DNA of 64,000 nucleotides from Xanthobacter autotrophicus (GCF_043194295.1 NZ_JBAFVK010000004.1), one strand, 5' to 3'. Shown: positions 31,957 through 40,423, numbered from the stretch's first letter. A program made the numbers and translations. The notes: a model not told the origin generated them from the letters alone.

Positions 31957-33948
31957 TCACACCTGCCGGAGCTGGTCGAGGGCCTTGGCCGCGACCTTGT
32001 CCGGGGTCAGTCCGAAATGGGCGAATAGGTCCTTTCCAGGCGCCGAGGCGCCGAACGAGGTCATTCCCACAAAGGCGGCATCCGAACCGACGATGGCGTC
32101 CCACCCCATGCGGATGGCGGCTTCCACCGCCACCTTGGCCGGAGCGTCCCCGATCACCTTGGCCCGCTCTGCGGCAGGCCTTTCGAGGAAGAGTTCGAAC
32201 GAAGGGATGGAGACGACGCGGGTGGGCACACCCTGCGCCTCCAGAAGCTTGGCGGCTTCCACCGCAAGCGAAACCTCGGAGCCCGTAGCGAACAGGCTGG
32301 CCTGCGCCTTGGCCGAGGCCGCGACGATCTCATAGGCCCCGCCCGCCGAGCGGTTCTCAGGCGTGGCGTCGGTGCGCAGGATCGGCAGGTTCTGCCGCGA
32401 CAGGATCAGGGCGGAGGGCCGCCCTTCCGCCTCAAGCGCGATCTGCCAGCACTCGGCCGTCTCCACCGTATCGGCGGGGCGCATCACCAGAAGGTTCGGG
32501 ATGGCGCGCAGGGCGGCGAGGTGCTCCACCGGCTGGTGGGTCGGGCCGTCCTCGCCGAGGCCGATGGAATCGTGGGTCAGCACATGGATGACCCGCTCGC
32601 CCATGAGCGCGGCAAGGCGGATGGAGGGGCGGCAATAGTCCGAGAACACCAGGAAGCCGCCGGAGAAGGGAATGAGGCCCTTGTGCAGGGTGATCCCGTT
32701 CATGGCCGCGGCCATGCCGTGCTCGCGCACGCCCCAGTGCACGAAGGAGCCGGAGAAATCGTCCGGCGTGATGGCCTTCGCGCCCTTGGCCTTGGTATTG
32801 TTGGAGCCGGTAAGGTCGGCCGAGCCGCCCAGCATCTCCGGCACCACGGGGGTGATGAAATCCAGCACCAGCTCGGACGACTTGCGGGTGGCCACCGCGC
32901 CGCCGTCCGCCACCGCCTTCTGCTTGACGGCGACGATGGCACCTTCCAGCGCCTTGGGCAGCGTGCCGGCGATGCGGCGCTCGAACTCGGCCCGGTCGGC
33001 TTCGGGGGCGGCGGCAAGGCGCGCCTCCCAGGCCGCGCGGGCGGCGGATCCGGCGGCACCGGCGGCGCGCCAGCCGGCGAGCACGTCGGCGGGGATCTCG
33101 AAGGGCGCAGCCTCCCAGCCGAGGGCTGCGCGGGTGGCGGCGATCTCGTCGGCGCCCAGCGGCGAGCCGTGCACCTTCTCCGAGCCTGCCTTCTTAGGCG
33201 CGCCGAAGCCGATGACGGTGCGGCAGGCGATCAGGGTCGGGCGGTCGGAGGCCTTGGCGGCGGTGAGCGCGGCGAGGATGGCCTCGGGATCGTGGCCATC
33301 GATGCGCGTGGTCGCCCAGCCCGACGCGGCGAAGCGCGCCAGTTGGTCGGTGGAGCCGGAGATGGAGGTGGCGCCGTCGATGGAGATGCCGTTGTCATCC
33401 CACATGACGATGAGCTTGGAGAGCTTCAGGTGGCCGGCGAGGTCCGCCGCCTCCTGGCTGATGCCCTCCATGAGGTCGCCGTCGGAGCAGAGCACGAAGG
33501 TGTGGTGGTCCACTACATCCTTGCCGAAGCGGGCGGCGAGCGCGCGCTCCGCCATGGCCATGCCCACGGCTGTGGCAATGCCCTGGCCCAGCGGGCCGGT
33601 GGTGGTCTCAATGCCTTCGGTGACGAAGTTCTCGGGATGGCCGGGGGTGAGCGAACCCAGCTTGCGGAAGCGCTTGATCTCCTCGATCGTCACCTTCTCG
33701 TAGCCGGCCAGATGCAGCACCGAATAGAGCAGCATGGAGCCGTGGCCGGCGGACAGCACGAAGCGGTCGCGATCGGGCCAGAAGGGGCGCGTGGGATCGT
33801 ACTTCAGGACCTTGGTGAACAGGACGGTGGCGATGTCCGCAGCACCCATGGGCAGGCCGGGATGACCGCTATTGGCAGCTTCCACCGCGTCCATGGCAAG
33901 GAAGCGGATGGCGTTGGCCATGCGGTCGTGACTCGTGCGGCTCAGCAT
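31957..33948 (-). CDS. tkt: transketolase
   Basis: 663 residues, a full ThDP-dependent transketolase: GHPGLPMGAADI near the N-terminus, the ThDP motif GDLMEGISQEAADLAGHLKLSKLIVMWDDN, the middle pyrimidine-binding domain (GLGEDGPTHQPVEHLAALR) and the C-terminal regulatory domain. It transfers two-carbon ketol units among pentose, hexose and heptose phosphates for the pentose phosphate and Calvin cycles. The ATG at 33948 starts at the family N-terminus (LSRTSHDRMANAIRFLAMDAV). It heads the tkt-gap-pgk series and is divergent from the DUF4164-zapA pair across a 329-base spacer. Confidence 0.97.
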   Translation of the reverse strand: MLSRTSHDRMANAIRFLAMDAVEAANSGHPGLPMGAADIATVLFTKVLKYDPTRPFWPDRDRFVLSAGHGSMLLYSVLHLAGYEKVTIEEIKRFRKLGSLTPGHPENFVTEGIETTTGPLGQGIATAVGMAMAERALAARFGKDVVDHHTFVLCSDGDLMEGISQEAADLAGHLKLSKLIVMWDDNGISIDGATSISGSTDQLARFAASGWATTRIDGHDPEAILAALTAAKASDRPTLIACRTVIGFGAPKKAGSEKVHGSPLGADEIAATRAALGWEAAPFEIPADVLAGWRAAGAAGSAARAAWEARLAAAPEADRAEFERRIAGTLPKALEGAIVAVKQKAVADGGAVATRKSSELVLDFITPVVPEMLGGSADLTGSNNTKAKGAKAITPDDFSGSFVHWGVREHGMAAAMNGITLHKGLIPFSGGFLVFSDYCRPSIRLAALMGERVIHVLTHDSIGLGEDGPTHQPVEHLAALRAIPNLLVMRPADTVETAECWQIALEAEGRPSALILSRQNLPILRTDATPENRSAGGAYEIVAASAKAQASLFATGSEVSLAVEAAKLLEAQGVPTRVVSIPSFELFLERPAAERAKVIGDAPAKVAVEAAIRMGWDAIVGSDAAFVGMTSFGASAPGKDLFAHFGLTPDKVAAKALDQLRQV

Positions 33949-34277
33949 GAATTCCGTTTCTCCCGCGCCGGGGTCCGGACGCGCCGCCCTGCCAGAGACA
34001 ACCTCAAGCTGTGGCAGACCCATCAGGGTCATCCGGCCAGTGTTGGCCGCCTTGTACCAAGGCTCGCATGGCTGTCAAACCTGCCCGGTCCTCGAACGTC
34101 AAGCGAGGTGGTTCGCAGAGCCCCGCGCTGCATCGTCGCGCCCGCAGCAAAGCTTCCGCATTGCAGCATTCGCAATTACGGAAAGTTGGAGGGGCCGGAG
34201 GCTCTCCTTTGACCCATTCATGTTGACAGGTGGGGAAAGTCTGGCGCCAAGCCGTGCGACTCGGCTACACTTTGCCA
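33949..34277. other. 329-base divergent promoter region between tkt and DUF4164-zapA
   Basis: No gene is seen. A TTGACA at 34223-34228 could be a -35 element for the rightward genes, but no good -10 lies 16-18 bases on; TACACT at 34266-34271 is very close to the start codon. No convincing CbbR-type T-N11-A pair could be chosen by eye. Confidence 0.4.
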
Positions 34278-34583
34278 ATGTATGCGCTGAAGCATCGCCC
34301 GCCGTTGCAGGATGCCCCCATCGAGGCCGCGACCCGGCGCCTCCATGCGGCCCTCGACGCCCTGAACGACGCGCTGGATCGCCGCCGCGAGGCCGACCGC
34401 CATCAGGAGGCGCTGGCGGCCCAGCTGCACGCCATGGGCAACGACCGGGCGCGCCTTGCCGCTGAACTCGATCTGGCCAAGGCCGACGCCGGCCAGGTGG
34501 AGGAAGTGGGCCGGGAGATCATCCGCCGCCTGGACGTGGCCATGGGCACGATCCGCGACGTGCTCGCGACCCACGGCGGCTGA
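34278..34583 (+). CDS. DUF4164 family small coiled-coil protein
   Basis: 101 residues, nearly all helical: APIEAATRRLHAALDALNDALDRRREADRHQEALAAQLHAM and RLAAELDLAKADAGQVEEVG form a continuous coiled coil. The family is restricted to alphaproteobacteria and almost always lies directly upstream of zapA, here with 4 bases between, so a role at the divisome is likely but unproven. The ATG at 34278 is chosen over one at 34230 because the conserved part starts there. Confidence 0.82.
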   Translation: MYALKHRPPLQDAPIEAATRRLHAALDALNDALDRRREADRHQEALAAQLHAMGNDRARLAAELDLAKADAGQVEEVGREIIRRLDVAMGTIRDVLATHGG

Positions 34584-34587
34584 CGGC

Positions 34588-34971
34588 ATGCCTCATGTCT
34601 CGGTCACCATCGCCGGTCGCCAGTACAGGATGGCCTGCGACGAGGGGCAGGAAGAGCACCTCATCCGGCTCGCCCACGACATCGACGGCCGCATCTCCCA
34701 GCTGCGCACGGCCTTCGGCGAGATCGGCGACCAGCGCCTCGTGGTTATGGCCGCCATCACCATCGCCGACGAACTGGCGGAGTCGCGCCGGCGCGTAGCT
34801 GCGCTGGAAAGCGACATCGAGAGCCAGCGCGACGCCCGCGCCTCCGCCATCGCCCGCATCGAGGCGAGCGAGGAAGAGGTGGCCCGCACCATCGATCAGG
34901 TGGCCGAGCGCATCGAGCAGCTTGTGTCCCAGCTCGCGCCCAAGGAGCGCGGCTCGGTGGGCATGGGTTGA
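34588..34971 (+). CDS. zapA: cell division protein ZapA
   Basis: 127 residues. The N-terminal domain (PHVSVTIAGRQYRMACDEGQEEHLIRLAHDID) is the ZapA globular head; the rest is a long coiled coil that forms the tetramer. ZapA cross-links FtsZ filaments in the cytoplasm and stabilises the Z ring. It is translated right after the DUF4164 gene. In relatives the 6S RNA and 5-formyl-THF cyclo-ligase genes usually follow zapA; here they lie 11 kb away on the other strand. Confidence 0.93.
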   Translation: MPHVSVTIAGRQYRMACDEGQEEHLIRLAHDIDGRISQLRTAFGEIGDQRLVVMAAITIADELAESRRRVAALESDIESQRDARASAIARIEASEEEVARTIDQVAERIEQLVSQLAPKERGSVGMG

Positions 34972-34997
34972 GGATCGGAATAGGCTGAAGGGGCGCC

Positions 34998-35507
34998 TCA
35001 GCGCTCGGTTTCTCCGATGGCCTCGGTCGCTCGCGCATCCTGAAGCGTCGCCTGCCGCAACGCGTCGGGGATGCGCTTTGCCCGCCCCTCGGAGACGAAG
35101 GCGACGCGCACGGTGGCGGACACCAGTACCTCGCCATCCCGCTTCACCTGCTGCAACAGGGTGATGGAGGCGCCGGCCACCTCCTTGGAGAGGGTCACCA
35201 CCTCCAGGACATCATCGATGCGGGCGGGCTTGCGGAAGTCGATCTGCATGGAGCGGACGACGAAGTGGAAGCCCGGCGCCTCTGCGGCCGCCTGCTCGAA
35301 CAGCTCGCCCTGGAACACGCCCAGGAGCCGCATGTAGTCCGAGCGGCCGCGCTCCATGAATCTCAGGTAATTGGCGTGGTAGACGATGCCGGAGAAATCC
35401 GTGTCCTCATAATACACGCGCACATGCAGCGCGTGGCCGCCGGGGATGAGCCGGCCGGCAAGGGTGAGGTGCGGATCGGACGGGGAGAAGTTGGGGCGCT
35501 CGACCAT
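34998..35507 (-). CDS. ybgC: tol-pal-associated acyl-CoA thioesterase YbgC
   Basis: 169 residues, single hotdog domain. VYYEDTDFSGIVYHANYLRF followed by MERGRSDYMRL is the 4-hydroxybenzoyl-CoA thioesterase-like signature, with the catalytic Asp in the EDTD turn. YbgC hydrolyses acyl-CoA or acyl-ACP and associates with phospholipid enzymes at the membrane. It normally opens the ybgC-tolQRAB-pal operon; here it points away from tolQ and lies at the zapA junction, one endpoint of a proposed inversion. It is convergent with zapA, with 26 bases between stops. Confidence 0.93.
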   Translation of the reverse strand: MVERPNFSPSDPHLTLAGRLIPGGHALHVRVYYEDTDFSGIVYHANYLRFMERGRSDYMRLLGVFQGELFEQAAAEAPGFHFVVRSMQIDFRKPARIDDVLEVVTLSKEVAGASITLLQQVKRDGEVLVSATVRVAFVSEGRAKRIPDALRQATLQDARATEAIGETER

Positions 35508-35526
35508 GTCGCCCTCATAAACGAGA

Positions 35527-35554
35527 CCGCGCCCCTTGTGAACAAAGGGCGCGG
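35527..35554 (-). terminator. hairpin terminator after the DUF2852 gene
   Basis: CCGCGCCC (35527-35534) and GGGCGCGG (35547-35554) form a stem that continues inward through CCTTTG/CAAGGG-like pairs to a TTCA loop on the minus strand. It lies 53 bases past the DUF2852 stop and 19 bases before the ybgC start, so it insulates ybgC. The T tract is weak. Confidence 0.6.
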
Positions 35555-35607
35555 CTCAAGATGGTCTGGAACCGTCCCGCGGCGGCAACGCGCCGCAGGA
35601 TTTTTGA

Positions 35608-36021
35608 TCACTGGCCGGACGGAGCGTCCGGGCCCGGCTCAGCGGGGCGGCTGCGGCGGTCGGCCATGAACTGGTCGAACTCCGACTTGTCCTTGGCCTG
35701 ACGCAGGCGCTCAAGGAAATCGCGGAAGTCCTTCTGCTCGTCCTCGAGGCGCCGCAGCGTCTCCTGCCGATATTCGTCGAAGGCGCGGTTGCCGCTGGAC
35801 GGCATGGTCCGGCTCCAGCGCCCGAAGGCGCCGCGTAGGGCGTCGCCGCCCTCTTCCTGCCAGCGGCTGAAGCCGCGCTTGGCACCACATCCCATCCGTC
35901 CGCTCCCGATGGTGAAGGCCAGGATCGCGAGGCCCAGCGGCCACCAGGCCATGAAGCCCAGCACCGTCAGCGCGATCCACGCCGGTTTGCCGTAACTGTC
36001 GAGCTTGTAAGCGAGCTCCAT
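35608..36021 (-). CDS. DUF2852 family membrane protein
   Basis: 137 residues from the ATG at 36021 (147 from 36051). One hydrophobic hairpin (PAWIALTVLGFMAWWPLGLAILAF, roughly residues 13-36) is followed by a soluble helical region (GNRAFDEYRQETLRRLEDEQ, KDFRDFLERLRQAKDKSEFDQFM), the DUF2852 signature. The function is unknown. The start at 36021 is preferred because the ATG at 36051 lies inside a palindrome (36038-36052) that repeats the sequence in front of the neighbouring TetR gene; this also suggests the gene is a target of that regulator. Confidence 0.82.
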   Translation of the reverse strand: MELAYKLDSYGKPAWIALTVLGFMAWWPLGLAILAFTIGSGRMGCGAKRGFSRWQEEGGDALRGAFGRWSRTMPSSGNRAFDEYRQETLRRLEDEQKDFRDFLERLRQAKDKSEFDQFMADRRSRPAEPGPDAPSGQ

Positions 36022-36037
36022 AGCCGCGTTCCCGGTT

Positions 36038-36052
36038 AATGTTAATAACATT
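36038..36052. promoter_or_regulatory. palindromic operator-like site before DUF2852 (AATGT-N5-ACATT)
   Basis: AATGT, five bases, ACATT: the same half-sites and the same spacing as the site at 36753-36767 before the tetR gene. It is set in an AT-rich patch (GTTAATGTTAATAAC) likely to hold the DUF2852 promoter, 17 bases upstream of the preferred start codon. Confidence 0.6.
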
Positions 36053-36113
36053 TACATAGATAGGCAAAGGCCCCCGTTTTGTCAATGGCCCGGCACTTGG
36101 GGGGGCGCGGAGC

Positions 36114-36749
36114 TTAGGGACCGGAGGGGGCGCCGAGACCTTTCAGATAGATGAGGAATGCGGCCTCAAGAAGCTCATCCGGGCCCATGGGCAGTTTGCG
36201 CCGGGCGCTGTCGGCCCGGCCGAACAGGGACGCCACCCCGTGGGCCAGCGACCATGTATGGAGCGCCACCATCAAAGCCGGCGGGCGCACCGGGCCGGGA
36301 ATGTGAGAGACCAAAACTTCCGCCGCCTCGCGCAGCACGCCGAAGGCGCGATTGCCGGCCTGCTGCAGGCCCTCATGGCCTTCCGCCGGCAGGCCAGATT
36401 CGAACATGGCCACATATTCCGCCGGTGCCCGGCGGGCGAAGTCGAGATAGGCCCGCCCCACCCGCTCATATGCGACGGCGGGCGAGGGCCGGCCGCTCTG
36501 CCACGCGGTGGTGAGGGCATCGGCCAGCCGCTCGAAACCGACGGCGGCCACCGCCGCCAGCAATTCGTCCCGGTCGCGGAAATGGCGGTAGGGTGCGGCG
36601 GCGCTCACCCCGGCGCGGCGGGCCGCCTCGGCGAAGGTGACGCCCGCAACGCCCTTCTCCCCGATCAGGTCGAGGGTCGCCTGCATCAGGGCCTCCCGCA
36701 GGTTGCCGTGATGGTAGGACCGCGTTTCTCCGTTTCGGGACCAGCTCAT
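36114..36749 (-). CDS. TetR-family transcriptional regulator
   Basis: 211 residues. The helix-turn-helix is in YHHGNLREALMQATLDLIGEKGVAGVTFAEAARRAGVSAAAPYRHFRDRDELLA-like sequence at residues 12-66 (key parts: GVTFAEAARRAGVS and APYRHFRDRDEL). The C-terminal ligand domain (about 80-205, with LHTWSLAHGVASLF) is of the WHG type. A palindrome directly upstream (36753-36767) suggests autoregulation, and the same element before the DUF2852 gene 62 bases downstream suggests a two-gene regulon. The ligand is unknown. Confidence 0.88.
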   Translation of the reverse strand: MSWSRNGETRSYHHGNLREALMQATLDLIGEKGVAGVTFAEAARRAGVSAAAPYRHFRDRDELLAAVAAVGFERLADALTTAWQSGRPSPAVAYERVGRAYLDFARRAPAEYVAMFESGLPAEGHEGLQQAGNRAFGVLREAAEVLVSHIPGPVRPPALMVALHTWSLAHGVASLFGRADSARRKLPMGPDELLEAAFLIYLKGLGAPSGP

Positions 36750-36752
36750 GTG

Positions 36753-36767
36753 AATGTGATGTACATT
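36753..36767. promoter_or_regulatory. palindromic operator-like site before tetR (AATGT-N5-ACATT)
   Basis: AATGT and ACATT arms with a five-base spacer, ending four bases before the TetR start codon on the minus strand side. The site is the twin of 36038-36052. An outer extension (TGA on both flanks, imperfect) makes it about 19 bases, the usual TetR operator size. Confidence 0.6.
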
Positions 36768-36802
36768 GACGGCAGGGCCGCGTCGATGGGCATGGCGCTC
36801 GC

Positions 36803-37834
36803 CTACTCGCCCTCGTCGAACAGGGGCATGGGCTTGGCCACCACCGGCTCAGGCAGGCCGAGATGGCGGAAGGCGGTGGCGGTCAGCATCCGCCCGCGCG
36901 GCGTGCGCTGGATGAAGCCCTGCTGCACCAGGAACGGCTCCACGATCTCCTCGATGGCATCGCGCGGCTCGGACAGGGCGGCAGCGAGCGTATCCACCCC
37001 CACCGGGCCGCCGCCGTAATAATCGGCGATGACGGTGAGATAGCGCCGGTCCATGGCATCGAGGCCGGCGGCGTCCACCTCCAGCGCCAGCAGCGCCCGG
37101 TCAGCCACCTTGCGGTCGATGCGCTCGGCTTCGGCCACCAGGGCGAAATCGCGCACCCGCCGCAGCAGCCGGCCGGCGATGCGCGGCGTCCCCCGCGCGC
37201 GCCGGGCGATCTCGGTGGCGCCGTCCGGAGCGATGGCGATGCCCAGCACCCGCGCCCCGCGCACCACGATCTTCTCCAGTTCCTCCACCGTGTAGAACTG
37301 GAGCCGCACCGGAATGCCGAAGCGATCCCGCAGCGGCGTGGTGAGCAGGCCCGAGCGCGTGGTGGCGCCCACCAGCGTGAACTTGGGCAGGGCGATCTTC
37401 ACCGAGCGCGCTGCCGGACCCTCGCCGATGACGAGGTCCAGCTCGTAATCCTCCATGGCGGGATAGAGGATTTCCTCCACCGCCGGCGCGAGCCGGTGAA
37501 TCTCGTCGATGAAGAGCACGTCGCGCTCTTCCAGATTGGTGAGGATGGCGGCGAGGTCCCCCGCCTTGGCGATCACCGGGCCGGAGGTGGAGCGGAAGCC
37601 CACCCCCATCTCGCGCGACATGATCTGGGCCAGCGTGGTCTTACCGAGGCCGGGCGGCCCCACGAACAGCACATGGTCCAGCGCCTCGCCGCGGGCGCGG
37701 GCCGCCTTGATGAACACTTCCAGATTGGCGCGCGCCTGCGCCTGGCCCACGAACTCCTTCAGGAGCTGGGGGCGCAGCGTCGAATCGGCGGCGTCTTCGC
37801 CGCGCTTCTCGCCCGAGACGAGGCGGGTGTTCAT
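36803..37834 (-). CDS. ruvB: Holliday junction branch migration helicase RuvB
   Basis: 343 residues. Walker A GPPGLGKTTLAQ, Walker B VLFIDEIHRLAPAVEEIL, sensor ATTRSGLLTTPLRDRFG and the C-terminal winged helix with FIQRTPRGRMLT are complete. The hexameric motor, loaded by RuvA, moves Holliday junctions during recombinational repair. The ATG at 37834 starts the family N-terminus (NTRLVSGEKRGED). The usual ruvA neighbour is separated by a flavin reductase-like gene in the opposite direction. Confidence 0.97.
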   Translation of the reverse strand: MNTRLVSGEKRGEDAADSTLRPQLLKEFVGQAQARANLEVFIKAARARGEALDHVLFVGPPGLGKTTLAQIMSREMGVGFRSTSGPVIAKAGDLAAILTNLEERDVLFIDEIHRLAPAVEEILYPAMEDYELDLVIGEGPAARSVKIALPKFTLVGATTRSGLLTTPLRDRFGIPVRLQFYTVEELEKIVVRGARVLGIAIAPDGATEIARRARGTPRIAGRLLRRVRDFALVAEAERIDRKVADRALLALEVDAAGLDAMDRRYLTVIADYYGGGPVGVDTLAAALSEPRDAIEEIVEPFLVQQGFIQRTPRGRMLTATAFRHLGLPEPVVAKPMPLFDEGE

Positions 37835-38102
37835 GGAAGAGGTCTTGCTCCCCTGGGGGCCAGCGACTCGCGCGACTGTAGTGCGCGCCGGCCGGGACCG
37901 GAAGGGGAACGCAGGTTCGGCAGGGGGGGCGCCAACTCTGGCAGCGCAGTCACACATGACACGCCGCAACGCCGGCGCGCCGCGATGAGCTTATCATAGT
38001 GAAACGTGCTGGCGCTCCGTGCGGGGGCAACTCCCGACCCAGCCATAAAAAGCCCGTGACCGGACTGCAACGGGATCGGGCTTCGCTCCAGGAGGAGCGG
38101 CC

Positions 38103-38633
38103 ATGAAGGATCTTCCCCTCGCCGAGGTCTACCAGCTCATCGAGCCCGGGCCGGTGGTGCTGCTCACTACCAGCCATCGCGGGCACCCCAACGTCATGAC
38201 CATGTCGTGGCACATGATGGTGGAGTTCACGCCGCCCCTCATCGCCTGCATCGTCTCCCAGGGCGACTTCAGCTTCACCGCCCTGCGCGCCACCAAGGAA
38301 TGCGTCATCGCCATTCCCGCCGTGGAGCTGGCCGACAAGGTGGTGAAGGTGGGCAATTGCTCCGGCCGCGACGTGGACAAGTTTGCCGCCATCGGCCTCA
38401 CACCCCGGCCCGCCGCCTTGGTTGCGGCGCCGCTCATCAAGGAGTGCTTCGCCAATCTGGAATGCCGGGTGGTGGAGACCCGCCTCGTCAACCGCTTCAA
38501 CCTGTTCGTGCTGGAAGTGGTGAAGGCGTGGCGCGACCCGGCCCAGACGGCGCCGCGCACCATTCACCACCAGGGCTACGGCACCTTCGCGGTGGACGGG
38601 GACACCCTGAAGCTCCCCTCCCGGATGCCGTGA
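38103..38633 (+). CDS. flavin reductase-like (FMN-binding split-barrel) protein
   Basis: 176 residues with the flavin reductase split-barrel pattern: GPVVLLTTSHRGHPNVMTMSWHMMVEF, PLIACIVSQGDFSFTALRATKECVIAIP, then NLECRVVETRLVNRFNLFVLEVVKAW. Such proteins bind FMN and reduce it with NAD(P)H or serve as oxidoreductases; no partner monooxygenase is nearby. GGAGGAG precedes the ATG at 38103. It lies convergent with ruvA and between ruvA and ruvB, splitting a normally contiguous operon. Confidence 0.82.
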   Translation: MKDLPLAEVYQLIEPGPVVLLTTSHRGHPNVMTMSWHMMVEFTPPLIACIVSQGDFSFTALRATKECVIAIPAVELADKVVKVGNCSGRDVDKFAAIGLTPRPAALVAAPLIKECFANLECRVVETRLVNRFNLFVLEVVKAWRDPAQTAPRTIHHQGYGTFAVDGDTLKLPSRMP

Positions 38634-38654
38634 GGGGCCCGAAGGCGCTCTCCC

Positions 38655-39269
38655 CTACTTCGCCAGTTCCTTCAGCCCCAGCCGGATCAGAACTTCGGTC
38701 TTGGCGCCCTCCCCCGCCCCGCGCAGGGCGGCGGCGATGGCGGCGTTGGCCTGCGGCACGCCATAGCCGAGGTTGACGAGGGCGGACACCGCATCCGCCG
38801 CCGCGCCCCCCTGCTCCGGCGCTATGGCGCCGCCGAGCTGGGCCACCAGCGGTTCGGAGGCGGAAAAGCCGGGCATCTTGTCCTTCAGCTCGGTGATGAT
38901 GCGCGTCGCCACCCGCGGCCCCACCCCCGGCGCTCGCGCCACCGTGGTCTTGTCGCCCAGCGCGATGGCCTGCGTCAGCTCCGATGCGCTCAGGGTGGAG
39001 AGCACGGCCAGCGCCGTCTTGGTGCCGATGCCCTGGATGCCCTGCAGCAGGCGGAACCAGTCGCGCTCCGCCGCCGAGGTGAAGCCGAACAGGCGGATCT
39101 GGTCCTCGCGCACATGGGTCTCGATGAACAGCGCCGCCGCCTCGCCCGCCCGCGGCAGGGCCGAGAGCGTGCGGCCGGAACAGTGCACGAGATAGCCCAC
39201 GCCATGGACATCGAGGATCACATGGTCCTCCTCCAGCGTGTCCACGACGCCCTTCAGCTTTCCGATCAT
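38655..39269 (-). CDS. ruvA: Holliday junction protein RuvA
   Basis: 204 residues (one more if the Met codon at 39272 is used). Domain I is the OB fold (MIGKLKGVVDTLEEDHVILDVHGVGYLVHC), domain II holds two helix-hairpin-helix motifs (LLQGIQGIGTKTALAVLSTL and RAPGVGPRVATRIITELKDK), and the C-terminal domain that contacts RuvB ends in TEVLIRLGLKEL. Tetramers grip the Holliday junction and load RuvB. It follows ruvC on the same strand, with one membrane-protein gene between. Confidence 0.96.
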   Translation of the reverse strand: MIGKLKGVVDTLEEDHVILDVHGVGYLVHCSGRTLSALPRAGEAAALFIETHVREDQIRLFGFTSAAERDWFRLLQGIQGIGTKTALAVLSTLSASELTQAIALGDKTTVARAPGVGPRVATRIITELKDKMPGFSASEPLVAQLGGAIAPEQGGAAADAVSALVNLGYGVPQANAAIAAALRGAGEGAKTEVLIRLGLKELAK

Positions 39270-39296
39270 CACAGGCCTTTCAGGGCTGAAACGGCA

Positions 39297-39722
39297 TCAG
39301 GTCACCGCCGCCCACAGGAAGACGAAGGTGGCCAGCGCCCCGAGGCCGGTGCGCACCATGTGCAACTGGCCCCAATTGGTGATGAGGCGCCGCGTCTCGG
39401 CGTCGGCCTCATCCGTCGCCAGCAGGCGCCGGTTGGTGGGCATGATGCCGATGAGGGTATAGGGCCAGTTGGCCAGCATCAGCACCCCGCCGGCGAGCCA
39501 GTGCCAGTCCCCGTCGCGGCTGAAGGCGACCGCGCCCAGCACCGCGCCGATCAGGGCGAGAGTCGCCTGCATGGCGAAGCCCCGCTTGTAGGAAGGCTTC
39601 CATTGCCTGAGCGCCGCCCCGTCGTCGAGCGCCAGCCGCGCCGGCTGCTCCACGGCATTGATGTAAAAGGCGGCGCCGGTAAACAGCGCGGCCACCACCA
39701 GCGCCAGATGTCCGTAGATCAT
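39297..39722 (-). CDS. DUF1772-like four-helix membrane protein
   Basis: 141 residues with four hydrophobic segments: LALVVAALFTGAAFYI, ATLALIGAVLGAVAF, WLAGGVLMLANWPYTLIGI and TGLGALATFVFLWAA. The NWPYTLIGIMPTNRRL motif and the overall size fit the DUF1772/anthrone-oxygenase-like membrane family. No function is established. It sits between ruvC and ruvA with 27 bases to ruvA, so it is probably cotranscribed with them, although it has no evident recombination role. Confidence 0.78.
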   Translation of the reverse strand: MIYGHLALVVAALFTGAAFYINAVEQPARLALDDGAALRQWKPSYKRGFAMQATLALIGAVLGAVAFSRDGDWHWLAGGVLMLANWPYTLIGIMPTNRRLLATDEADAETRRLITNWGQLHMVRTGLGALATFVFLWAAVT

Positions 39723-39816
39723 GCCCGCCCCCCGCGGTGTGGAGACACCGGCATTTTCAAGCGAAGTGGATCCGGTTCGCGTGAAGAAAATGCGGTGAAC
39801 GCAATGAACCGGGACC

Positions 39817-40326
39817 TTACAGCGCCGCGCGGGCGCGCGCAGCAGCGCCGCGATGATGGGCGTGGGTGACGGCCACAGCCAGCGCGTCGGAGGCGTCCTC
39901 GGTCTCGGGTGTGGCCTTGGGCAGAAGGATGCCGATCATCATGCGCACTTGCGCCTTTTCGGCGCGGCCGGCGCCCACCACGCTCTTCTTCACCAGCAGC
40001 GCGGCGTATTCGGCCACCGGCAGCCCCATCTGGGCCGGCGCCAGCAGCACCACCCCCCGGGCCTGCCCCAGCTTCAGAGTAGACGAGGGGTTCATGTTGA
40101 CGAACGTCTCCTCCACCGCCGCCTCCTGGGGGGAAAAGCGCTCGATCACGCCAAGCAGTTCGCGGTGCAGATGGGCGAGCCGTTCGCCCATGGGCGCCTG
40201 CTCGGGCGGCAGGATGGTGCCACAGGCGACAAAGGCGAGGCGGGAGCCGGTGACGTCGATCACCCCCCAGCCGGTACGCCTCAGGCCCGGGTCGAGGCCG
40301 AGGATTCGAATCGTGTTCAGGTCCAT
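39817..40326 (-). CDS. ruvC: Holliday junction resolvase RuvC
   Basis: 169 residues. The RNase H-fold acidic residues are present: Asp12 in ILGLDPGLRRTGWG, the Glu pair in AAVEETFVNMNPSSTLKLGQARGV-type sequence (VEETF near 71-75) and the C-terminal DASDALAVAVTHAHH. It cuts symmetric nicks across Holliday junctions. The ATG at 40326 is ten codons inside the longest frame and starts just before the first strand. Confidence 0.95.
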   Translation of the reverse strand: MDLNTIRILGLDPGLRRTGWGVIDVTGSRLAFVACGTILPPEQAPMGERLAHLHRELLGVIERFSPQEAAVEETFVNMNPSSTLKLGQARGVVLLAPAQMGLPVAEYAALLVKKSVVGAGRAEKAQVRMMIGILLPKATPETEDASDALAVAVTHAHHRGAAARARAAL

Positions 40327-40423
40327 GGCCGCACGGTGGGGGAGGCGCGCCGGCAAGGAAAGGGCAATGCAAGGGGTGTTTCCAGGTGGCGCAACATGAG
40401 ACGGCAGCCGAAGGGGCGGCGGC

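Noticed and set aside
33949..34277. CbbR (LysR-type) T-N11-A operator before tkt
   Set aside because: The pattern is too degenerate to choose a site by eye, and the host's autotrophy is only inferred.
35998..36051. ATG at 36051 as start of the DUF2852 gene
   Set aside because: It lies inside the operator-like palindrome; the ATG at 36021 is ten codons downstream and opens the conserved region.
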